A DNA stretch of 23,123 nt from Ichthyophonus hoferi (Eukaryota > Opisthokonta > Ichthyosporea > Ichthyophonida > Ichthyophonidae), in assembly GCA_002751075.1 (NCBI GenBank), contig NAOQ01000107.1, forward strand, positions 59,082-82,204, in the 5' to 3' direction. Position numbers and translations under genes: made by a program. Shown here in pieces: positions 1 through 11,200 of the stretch (positions are counted from its first letter, which is position 1; each line of letters opens with the position of its first letter). Below the pieces are notes generated by a model. That model had not been told where the DNA came from. It made no database searches and saw only the letters and a program-made list of their open reading frames with translations.

Positions 1-32
<32 letters not shown>
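1..32. repeat. (TA)n microsatellite
   Basis: Sixteen uninterrupted TA units at the left edge; the true length is unknown because the window starts inside it. Confidence 0.99.
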
Positions 33-35
<3 letters not shown>

Positions 36-125
36 GGTTGGTATCTATTAATACCAACAATAATTGGATCATATAAATATTGTATTTAGCTATCAATGAT
101 AGACAATTCTAATTATAGCACTTAC

Positions 126-2758
126 CAACAAAGTGAGCATGGGTTTTGAAGTATGGGTCCTTCTCGTCACCCTGGGATCTACCCAGTCTCGCCTTGGGCA
201 TCGTTTCCTGTGACAATCCAGAAGCATAGACATATCAATACCTCATATCCTATACACTATAAAATAGCATTCCCTAAACAAATTATACCCGTCATATGCT
301 ACTGTTTCCAATCTAGACAAAAAATATCAATAGGCCCTTTTGGCAATATCAGGTGTCAACTATAAGCTTATTCCCTTGATCAACTAATTAACACAATAAT
401 TGGTCCTAAAAATACATACAGGCAACCAATAGATTAATCTAATTAAAACCTATGCCATCATCCTCATTGGCCCCATGTAAGACAAGCAACCTAGCCTTGA
501 ATTGCTTTCTCCATTGTCTTCAACCATAAAAGAACCAAAGGATGGCATAGTAAAGAAAAAAATTGTAATTTAACTAATACAAGTTACTACACTATATCCT
601 TCTTAAAGTTATGTTTTTTAAATATTAGAACTATATTATAGTATTATCAGATTAGCAACAAATCCCTTTAGGTATTTTATTCTTATAGAAATGTACATAT
701 ATGCATATATTAATAACAATACTCATCTAAAATATGCTTATGCCTATATATGCGTACACAGATACCTTTAGATGTATGTATCTGTATGTATGTATGTATG
801 TATGTATGTATGTATGTATGTATGTATGTATGTATGTATATATATATACATGTTTTTTAAACAATTTCACGAGTTCTACTATTTATTTTCTATTCTATAG
901 AGCAACCGTATGTTTTCTATTTTGAATGAGTCCATCTCCAGTCACATAAAATCAAAATCATTACCATGCGTGCTACTCGACTACTAATAAAGACTTGCTA
1001 CTAAACTCAAAAACAATCGCATAATGTCCTGATACACAAATGTATGTAGTTATCTCAATCAGCATGGTCTGTAATATTAGTAATAGTTGATAGGTTGATG
1101 TCTTCGAAAAGTGGAAAGGTTTGCAGTGGATGGGGACAGGGGAAGAGAGTCAGGCCAGATAGTATCAATAAATGGTCAGAGAGGGGATATATTACTATGA
1201 CCACCTAGCACATACCTGTAACAGCCAGGCTCTGACGTAAGCCATATCCCTTTCAAACCACTTCTTGTCTGCCTAATGTCCAGGACCCATCCTGTCAATG
1301 CCCCTGTTGCCAGACCCTACCTCCCACTTTATAGCTATCTATTCATCTCAGAATAATCTCTATGTTCCCCTTCAGAGTGAACTAACCTGGTTAGGTATAA
1401 ATCCACTGGCACTACTCTCTGCTTCTCGTAGCACAGCAAGTTGCTCTTCAGCCTCTTCTTCCTCCTGGCGGAGAAGGGTACGACTCTGCCGTTTGGCATA
1501 GTTGCGTCTCAGCGCTGTCACAGTGCATTTGAATGATCAGTTCCCACTAATATCACAACACCCGCACTACTATCCTGCTGATTCATGAAAAGCCATGACC
1601 ATATCCGTCTAGATTTTAAATGAATGAGATAAACAAGAAATAACGCAAATATACAGACTAATAGAATATATTTACACGGGCTTAGTAAGTATCCATAAAT
1701 AATTAAAAATCATAATGCTTTAAAACCTTTGGCCTAAGTCTTCAAAAAACAATTACATAGGAGGAGCGAGGAAAGGATGGCAGGTGGATTGACATATAGG
1801 GGATGGGTAAAGGTACTTAAATGGGAGCGAATGCTGGTAGGGTGTTGCATGCGGGTAGGCACAAACAGTAGTAGAGTTAGATCGGCCCAACTATCAGCGT
1901 CCTCTGTGTGGTTGGTTGCATTAAGATTAACAGTCCATCAGTAAGATAGGGCCAATGTTTGCTGGTAGGGGTATGCATAGGCATGTACCTAGGTAAGTAA
2001 GCCATGCATCATTGATTACAACTCCTGAGAAGCCCTCTCCCCAACAGCAGCAATATAAGTGCTAAAGTCAATCAAGGACCGCACCTTCAAGGGAGGTATT
2101 TGCCAGCAATGACATGTAGCCAATACTCAAAAGCTTTTGGCGCAACTGATTGCCTGTAATGAGGGAAGAACATTACCACTCGACACAGAGTACACCTGAG
2201 ATATCCTAGGGCTGCACAGGGTAGTAACTGGCTGGCATCCCTATTTATCTGATTAAGGGGGCCAAGGCGAGAGAGACCATTGAGCCAATATTACTGTTGT
2301 TTGAATCTGATTGGTGTTAGATCACGCATAATTCTTTAATGGAAAGGGTCTAGTGAAGTTAAGACGATTGTTTGGAATATAGATGTCGGGTAGAGAGCAT
2401 AGAGAGGAAGGACGGCATGCATACAGTAATTGAGATTATTGAATATAAAGGTCCATGATTGTCTCGAAAATTAAACACAAAATAAGTGTTTACTGTAAGG
2501 TTAACATACTTCTGATAGAAAATAAGAAAATACAGTTTTGATCTCCCTAGAGTAGAATGAAATTGCAGAAGAAGTGGGAGAAACAGAAAGACAAAAAGAA
2601 AGTAAGAGGGGAAGGTGAAAGTATGAGAGTAACAAAGAAGAGGAAGAAAGTAGGCTGGAGACCAATAAAAACCTAGATTAACAGACTAAACCAATCACAC
2701 CACAATATATTACGTGACCTACATGCCAAGCGACGGCCGTGAGGATGACGTAGGACAT
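126..2758 (-). CDS. Unrecognised coiled-coil-like protein, 3' end beyond left edge
   Basis: Exons on the minus strand in transcript order: possible first exon 2758-2719, then 2153-2085, 1514-1387, 1272-1216 and 207-126. From the second exon on, phases agree (1,1,0,0,1) and most donors are good (gttagt, gtatgt, gtaagt); the second exon's gtgcgg is weaker. The 1514-1387 exon encodes a highly charged helix (LLRQEEEEAEEQLAVLREAE), the 1272-1216 exon an aromatic and basic stretch (KKWFERDMAYVRAWLLQ), and the last exon ends in phase 1 at a gtaagt donor, so the gene continues off the window. The first exon (starting MSYVILTAVAWH) is weak: it would need the poor donor gtcacg to keep frame, and it begins only about 45 bp past the polyadenylation signal of the upstream gene. 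I recognise no family. The four later exons are well supported; their joining to this start is not. Confidence 0.6.
208..1215. other. Large intron of the left-edge gene
   Basis: No exon with acceptable splice sites and open frame was seen here. It holds an AT-rich stretch and a (TATG)n microsatellite. The plus-strand open frame across the microsatellite is a by-product of the 4-base repeat. Confidence 0.6.
780..840. repeat. (TATG)n microsatellite
   Basis: About fourteen nearly perfect TATG units followed by a short TA run. Confidence 0.97.
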
Positions 2759-2801
2759 CACAACATAATTGCAGATTTAGTTGGTCTTTAGAATCTAATG
2801 T

Positions 2802-2807
2802 TTTATT
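2802..2807 (-). terminator. Polyadenylation signal of the large gene
   Basis: AATAAA on the minus strand lies 8 bp past the TAG stop at 2816. This close spacing argues that the large gene ends here and that the minus-strand exons further left belong to another gene. Confidence 0.6.
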
Positions 2808-2815
2808 GTAATTGG

Positions 2816-5208
2816 CTAGTGTAGGGGGGTCTGGGGCCAATCTGAAGGTATGAGGGGCACGGCATTGAAGCAGTTCCTCCTTAAAGCTGTATGGCCCTGT
2901 ATTGGGGGTGGTATATGGTGCATAGAAAGGGGGATACAGGAGTCAGAAACATACAAGCAGCTGTATATATACTGTTTGGGCTGCACTGGTAGGGAAAGGT
3001 AGTTGTTCAATGTACTTGTAAAGTCCTGTAAGTAAAGCAATAGTACTCCAGCCATCTATCTCACAGGTCCAACATTATTTAAGGCATGCGACCATAATAC
3101 AAACCATTCAATCATAATGACACTATAAAAATGAAAGGAATAGAGGTCGGGTCCTGAACTATACTACATATCTCTATTACCTTATTTGGAAATAATGGGC
3201 ATTGTGGTATGCGGTAGCCTTAGGAGGCCAGTAACCAATCACATCGCACCTCCACAAGAGACACATGATACAACAACATACAAATAGATTCCCAAGCACG
3301 TGCATGAGGATAGTAATACAACATGACCCTTGTACTCCTACAGGATGCCTATGTATATGTATGTATGTATGTATGTATGCATGTATGTGTGTATCTATGT
3401 ATCTATGTATCTATGCATGCATGTATGCATGCACACACATACCCGCCAAGGTGCACCAGATGGCCGCCTGCAATCTATGGGGAGGATTCTCGTTTAGCTG
3501 ATTGGCTGCACAGCGATAGAAGTCCTCCAGGATCTATAAGGTAGGTATTGGACCAGGAGCTATTAATATGCAGGATACTTCCTAACAGAACCAATCATTA
3601 TGCAAGTAACAACCATTAAGCAGGATGCCATTGATCGGCTAACTATCAGTCCGTATAGGGAGGTATAGGGGGTGCATTTGTCCTTTCTTCGCCAACCTGT
3701 CCTGTGACTCCCCAGTGCCCATTATAATACTACACACCTAGCTTGCTGCTATACAATGTATAGCCTTGCTCCAGCCCTCCTCCCCCACCTCTATGCTATC
3801 AGCAGGACAAAAAAACACTTACTGCATACTCGTGGGGCTTAAGAGAGAGGTGGCCCTCACCCAAGGCAAACCTCTGCATGTGGGTATCAATGGTGACGGC
3901 CTGTGAGGTTGATGCGTTGACAAGATTGTCCAGAAAGGCCATGATTTTCATGCCACTAGCTGCTCCTACAATATACACACATATATAATATTGAAATATT
4001 TAGTAAAGGTACAAGATTCACCAAACAAATCAAATATCATGTAGGTGTTTATTTAGGGATGTTTCAAACTTGTTTCCATTTCCAATTAATATGCAACAAT
4101 TGTATATAGGAGACGTACACAACCACTAGGGAGAGAGATAATACTATATGTTTAACCCTTATTGGCCAGATGAAAAGGATATTGGTGTATTCTTTCACTA
4201 GTCACTCAGGCCAAGGCGACATCCTGACCAGATATGCTATTATATAATTATTATATGATTTACAAACCATTTTCTAGTTTGGTTAATAAATTAAAAGGTC
4301 TATTGTTTGTAATGTTATTGTCATTGCTGTGATAAGCTAATATATAGCCCAACCATCCCAGTTATGACATATATGTTTCCAATATTGCCAAAATAATCAA
4401 GTACGGTTATCTTTAAACAGACAACCCTACATGCAGGCAATAATGATGGGGCTTATATGCCCCCTACAGACGCCACCTACCCAGAGTGCCGGCTAGATAA
4501 TTGACCAGGTTGCGAGCAGGGTAACTCCCCCATCGTGGTCGACTATCCTGGCTGAGCGCCCGGAAGTTTAATAAAGCATTAAGGGTGTTCTGGATAGGGC
4601 AGTGAGGGGGTGATGGGGTTAAAAACATATATAGTAATAATGATAGTAATGAGATGGATTGGAAGGACAGCCGGATAACTGGGTAGATTAGTGGAAGGAC
4701 ATCAAAGCCATTATAACACCTACCTGATGCACCCCCGAGTTGGGGCTGGCTGTAGCCAGGAGAGACAGGAAGAATGTCACCTCCTCCTCCACACCTACTC
4801 GCCCCCCGCAACATAATGGGTTGGTCTGCTTTACCCCTTAAGCTCTCCCACTGTAAGAAAACCAATGAAACAAATTCATATAGACAGGAAGGCATGACAC
4901 TCACCCATACAGGCATCATATATAAGGTCGTGGAAAGTAGAATACCAGAGATGAAAGCCTTGCTGCCAGCCCCCATTACTGATATTAGCCTCTGTCCACT
5001 TTATAGTCGTATATCCTGTGTACTTTGTCGCTTATATTGTGGTTTCATTACTATATTTCCATTACTATCATATTACTATATTCAGATATGTAATAATATT
5101 ACCTCTTTCCCCTTGGCTAGTGTTTGTTTAAAGTCATCTATTCCTGGTAGTACAAACCCTGGGGCTATTCGGGTTTCAAAATGACGACGAATTAAGTCAT
5201 GGCACTCC
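2816..5208 (-). CDS. C-terminal exons encoding a phage-type domain of unknown function
   Basis: Exons 5208-5103, 4962-4905, 4850-4835, 4745-4724, 4589-4481, 3965-3823, 3533-3443, 3025-2955 and 2896-2816 encode about residues 619-849. The order of motifs matches a roughly 200-residue family that I know from actinobacteriophages and other tailed phages, remembered as DUF7178 and sometimes compared to helix-hairpin-helix base-excision folds. The motifs are HLWYSTFHDL (family: WY..AH.LA), NFRALSQDSRPRWGSYPARN (family: ALSP...W..N), GMKIMAFLDNL (family: G.K...F..NI), AVTIDTHMQR (family: VTID.HA.R), then YAILEDFYRCAANQL and LQAAIWCTLAG (family: Y..L...Y..AA.......QA..W). Two exons of 16 and 22 nt lie in the middle of the domain. 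The last exon could also be read in another frame ending LQLC, but that does not fit the phase. Function unknown. Confidence 0.72.
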
Positions 5209-8200
5209 CTGCAAACGCAGCATGATATTTAACCAATCAACAGGTACTGGAATAAAAACCCTGAAGCAGATTGAATACAGGAAATGTGTAATTGTAAAAA
5301 GATAGAACATGAAGAGACTAGCATTGGTAAGCACTCAAAAACAAAATGTCAGTAGGTGAGTAGAGTAATACTGCGGGAGTAAGAAGGATAATAGGAGTAG
5401 GGTGAAAGGGGATAACACGAGGAGAGAGGAGGGTAGCAATAGGAACACTAGGTACGAAGGTATAGTGTGGGTGAACTAAAATATACCAAGGGAGGTAAAG
5501 GGAATATCAAGGGTGGGGCCTGTACTCTATAGTAGTGAACGGGGCACGTAGGTTGGAAGAAGGAAAGAATTTGCAGGATTTATGCAGTAGGACACCCTCG
5601 TTCATATACTAAAAGAATTGATACGTGGGTCAGTGAAGTGTGCTTCAGCACAATAAAAGAATGCATGTTATGGCTTAATAGGCCCCCTACCTTCGTTTAT
5701 CAACTCCTACCATATGTAGGCCTTGGGGTTATCTATAAAATGTATTTATTCGTGTAGAGTGCAATCATAGCTATAATGCAATTGATAATATGTGGCCTGG
5801 CTTGCAAGTGTCACTATTGTGGCCAAGACATCAAAAGATCACAGGTTGGGCAGGGGAGACATTCACCCCATAGGATGCTAAGCAGTAAGCCCGTTATGGG
5901 AGGGTGATAGGTAGGTACCTTAAGCAGGTCGCCTATGGTTGGGACGGTATCAGGTTTGTTTTTTGTCTGAGGGAAGGCAAAGTGAGGACCTATGTCCAAT
6001 CGATAATAGCATAATAGCTATGAGAGCCAATTAAATTCTCATATGCTTGAAAGCAAACTTCATTGCATTGGCCTATTAGCCATATCTTGATTCCACAAAC
6101 CAATTGGATACATTCTGCCTCATAGAGATGGTTAACAGGGTCTTACCAGCCTTTCAAATTCTTTCCTCTCCGCCACATACTCGCGTCGTGTACGCAATCC
6201 CACCGCGGACGGGTTGTAAGCAATCACCTGGGTGTCAAAGACCCGTTACTATTTGTGTAGCTTCGTTCAAATAACCTACATGTCCTAACAGGAAAGAATG
6301 AGATGGAAAAGGAGAGAGTAAAAGACACAGCAACAACCTGAGTAGAACAGCCCTGTGGGTATATATATACCTTGGCCAGGGCCCGCTTACTGATTAGAGT
6401 TTTGCGAGTCTCAGCGGCCTGGAACACCTTGGGGAACTCTGTGTGGTAAACGTTTTAAAGACTTCAAAAAAATAAAGTATTCAATAGCACTGTACATTTG
6501 TATATTGTATCACTACTTAAAGGAAAAGTAACTACAATGGACTAGGTATTATAAGTGACACAGTTTATCATTACATACTACACTGTATTATGATATACTT
6601 GTTTGTAGGCTCTTTGAAAATTACAAATTGATATGTACATAAGCATACGTGTAATGTTGTATAACCACATTTCTACTATGGTGACATCTAATCACTAACA
6701 TGTATATTATTAAAAGCTACAAATTTGTATGTCAATACAACTGTACATCTCAGTCTAAACATATTCTTCATTAAATTGTTTACCATAACATTTGAATATT
6801 GGACAAATAATGTTAGAGTTCATCAGTGCAGGGTGATAATGAGTGCATGTAGACAATGCTGCAGCGACAAATACATATGAGGTTCCTTGAGTAAAGTAAC
6901 CTGTAATGGCCTGGTGGTAGGCCTTACACACGTGCTGATCCACAGACAGCAGAGCCGTGCCCGTATCCTGGGTCATCCAGTGGACCTCCTCTGAGAGCCA
7001 TGCTAGATATTAGACAAATAATATGTTTCTTTATAGTATATTATGCTAACTAGCTTGATTCCGCCCATGTTATTGCTATACAGATAACCATGAAAAGACA
7101 CCAGTACCATGTACGTCATTAGTCAATTAATTAATTAATTACTACAATTCAGTCAGCTGGCTTACAAACCCTTATTAGTATTACAATATTATGTGGCTAA
7201 ACATAGCCTACATCAAGTCCAATAGGTATTATCTATACAACTATAAGCTGGGGCAGTGAGAACGGTCACTTTAAAGCAATGGTCAAAAACACGTATATAA
7301 AAACCACAGCCCTTTCATAATGTTGACACAACTCCAGCACTGTTCATTGTATGTATAACTACCACAGTCTACTTGTTATTGCTATAGGATACCAGAGTCA
7401 AAAATGAACTGTCAATATGTGATTAGAGTAATTCCAAGTTAATAGTGAGATGATCAACATGATGTGAATAGACATACTGGAAGATGTTAGTACTAATTCG
7501 ATATGTAAACATCTGCATAATATAGTTTCAATGACAAACAGAAGTAGTGTAGTGGGTACCATGGTCAGGAAACGGCATCAGATTGGCTGCATTGATGATT
7601 TGTAGCTCTGGCAGAGTTAGCCAATGATTACAATAACTGTAGTGTAGATCATATAGAGTTAGCCAATGATTACAATAACTGTAGTGTAGATCATCTAGAG
7701 CTGTCCAATGATTACAGTAACTGTAGTGCAGATCGCATAAAGTTAGCCAATAAATACAATAACTGTAGTGTAGATTATATAGAGTTAGCCAATGATTACA
7801 GTAACTGTAGTCCAGATCATCTAGAGTTAGCCAATGAATACAATAACTGTAGTATAGATCATCAGGAGCTAGCCAATGATTACAATAACTGTAGTGCAGA
7901 TCATCTAGAGCTAGCCAATGATTCAATAACTATAAACTATTCTCTTATCTTGAACTTTTTTCTAGCTCCTTCAAGTATTACATTACCCTTCATCCATATA
8001 TGCGCACATATGTTACCAATATATCAAACACAGTCAACAGAACATTACCTAATTAGTAGTTCATTGGTATCATTGGTATCTGTCCTCAAGGGAGTGGTCA
8101 GATGACTCACAGCATCCTGGTTTGACTGAATAGTGGTCTCTGCATAAACATATGTAAGGTACATATATATATCCTAGGCACCGCAATCCAATCATAGTTT

Positions 8201-11200
8201 GTAATAAACAGGGGTAAAGACAAGAATTGTTTTAATTGCAATCGAATACGTATATATGGTATAAACCACTATAGGAAAAAGGAGGCAATGGTTGGGAAGG
8301 GGACCCTATGTAGGGGAATCGAACAGACGCAGGAGATGATTTACGTGCTTATTAATATGCAATATCCTTATCACAAAGAGCGTGTACTGATTGTAGTTAA
8401 ATCAACAAATATTTTAGTGAAATGTATTTGGAAAAGGAATGGCAGAGATGGGGCATTGGTTGATAGAGCTAGTACTATAAAATGAGCCACAAAGAAAGAG
8501 AGATATTATAGCACATACAGACACCACGAGGTGTATCTTGACACCAACTACCCATTACTTATTGCTTGATGCCATTAGCGACTATACTTACTTATACATG
8601 TGGCAATTTGTGTGTAAATAATTGCGTAGTAAAGTTTATCATTAAGTGTAATTGGACTTGCGCGCACAAAGGTTTAAAAACAATCATTAAACATACAGAA
8701 CCAATAGTACAACATAGTACTAACAATATAAAGCTAACGGGATATTTAAAGCCATTAACTACTGTACTGAGAGGTACAGCACTAGATACTAGATGGAGCA
8801 AAGAGTGGCCTACCTAACGATGGGTCTTCCTCGTCTACATTAACCTCTTTCTTGATCAGAGCTGAAGAGACCAATAGTTTTTGGAAGGATTACTTTATTT
8901 TTCCAAAGTAAATAGGGCCCATAACTACAAAGATTGGGCCACTTGAAAAGAATTGACATATAGGCACCATCTTAAAGTCGACATACCATACTATCATATC
9001 ACGCCTTCATAGGGGGTTCCATTGCAAACAAACCATATTAGTGTCAAAAATAAAAAGCAAACCTCCATTACATTAGCAACATAAAAGACATACGTCTGAT
9101 GTAGAAATGGGCCGTGTAACCTATTAATATATAATATTCTTTGTAAGCCCTCTCACCACCTCCAAATCATCCAGTAGGATCTGAGAGGTAGGCCTACAAA
9201 CAAGGGCAGAACACTAGATCGTACAACCGGAGATATGATAAGAAATAAACCAGTTTAGCATAGACAATCCATCACTATGATAGGACAGGGGTGTACTATA
9301 TATGGTTAAAAACCGGTAAATTATATTGGAGGGTGATTACAGACACTTACCAGTCAACTGGGACCATTCCACAGGGTCTACCTGTATCTTGGCCGTGGGT
9401 TCCTCGAGTCCTGGTTCTATTTTAATCGGAAGTAGCTCTGAGGCCATAAAGGGCACTCAAGCATTTAATAAACTCATACTGTCAATTTCTATACAATATA
9501 TTACTACGTCATCTATGCGAATTAGGAAATCTACATAAAAACCCAATTAAACTACACCAGAATTCATCTACCTAGCAACCAATAATTTCATGGGTTATTC
9601 CCTTGCCACCAGAGATATGTCAGCCAAATAAATACCATATTATCTCGCATAACCAATCAGACATGGCTCACAGTAACAGTGTCAATGCCCATCTCCTATG
9701 CAACATCTCATACAAGAGTGTAAGTTCATATAGATATATCATCCCGTCTATACTTTAAACATCAACATGCACACTTACCAATTTCAGTGGTATTTTGATC
9801 TACGTTGCACTCTGACGTTATGGGGTCAGCTACAGCAACTGGTTTATCAACAGGATGTGGATCTAATTGATTGGGAGTCATCATATCAGCCAGAGTTGAC
9901 ATATTAGCATCCATTGGAGGGTCTGAGGTAGTGTTGCTAGGGATGGCCAAAATGTTATTGGTGGATGTATGACGGGGCCTCAGCAGTTTTAATTCCTGGC
10001 GGTGAACTGTAGCTAGATAACGCATCTGATTAATGTGTTGCTGTACGCGCAGGGTGATGCGCTCCTGCTCATCCTCGGTAAACATGTCTGGTCATGGGTG
10101 GTTATACGTTAATGTAAATACATATACAGAGGTTTGCATTGGGGGCAAGTAGTAGGGTAAGTGGATATCTGGCTATAGATTGGTTTGATAAGTCTAGTGC
10201 ATACATACCGAGATTGATTGGGAAAAGGAGATGTGTATATATAAATTAGGCAGTCAATTACAAGCTGTTTATCTATTAGAAGCTAGGGTATTTATATTAC
10301 TATAGCATACGTATATGAATACAACGGTCTGGTCCATTGTATTGTTCAGACATGGCTTGGTAGAAAAAAATATTAATCTTGGTTTCCTGGAGATGTTTCT
10401 ATCACAGGTATAATCATTTATAAGAGTTAGACAGCAGATACAATATGCCCGCCTTAAAAATTCTTTGATGGCACGATGGTAGAGCACTGACTAAAACAAA
10501 ACTTAATCATAGTTAAACAATCATAGTAGTATGAATATCTCAGTTGCTACCTCAATTATAACCTACAACACTCATGCCTTAGAAAGGCCTCTGGTACGCC
10601 CTGAGATATAATAAATCAAATACAATTGGGAATATGTTCACATAATCGTAGAACCGCAAAGTCATTATATATTAATAACCATAGGGGAATATACCTTCAC
10701 CTAACCAAGGTCTAATATGCATTATTTGCCAATGGTACACTGGGTAAAATATCCAAATAAAACAAGAGAGTCAATAACTTATATCACACAGCTATGAATT
10801 GATCAGGTGGGAGGGAGGCCCTTCATAAGATAACCACCAACAAGTATACTCTACCACGTCACAACTGAGGGCCGCACGTGAGAGAAGGGGTATGCAGGTT
10901 GCTATGCATACCGACTAATACATATATTCCATCCCACACCCCCACAACCCCCTTGCGGGCCACCCACCCACATCTAGTAGGAAGGCATCAGGCCCCAATA
11001 AACCTTCCAATACCATTCTCTCCTTCCCCAGTCTGTCTGCCACATGATCTACCTGATCTGCCATTGGTGGAATATAGACCTGCGCCATACCCTCTTCCTG
11101 GGTCCTGGGAGGGCTAGTAATAAAGGGGGGATGGGAAGGAGAGGTAGGGGGAGACCGGTAGGGCATAGTCCCTCCCATCTCCACCAATAGTTGTACGAGG

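Noticed and set aside
734-925. Plus-strand open frame rich in Met, Cys and Tyr
   Set aside because: It is created by the TATG microsatellite.
4464-4976. 170-codon minus-strand open frame as one exon
   Set aside because: It spans four exons and their introns; only parts of it match the phase and family pattern, and good splice sites divide it.
7528-7926. A stand-alone 132-residue repeat protein gene
   Set aside because: The open frame is an uninterrupted reading of the 42-bp repeat plus exon plus intron; a role as part of the larger gene explains it better.
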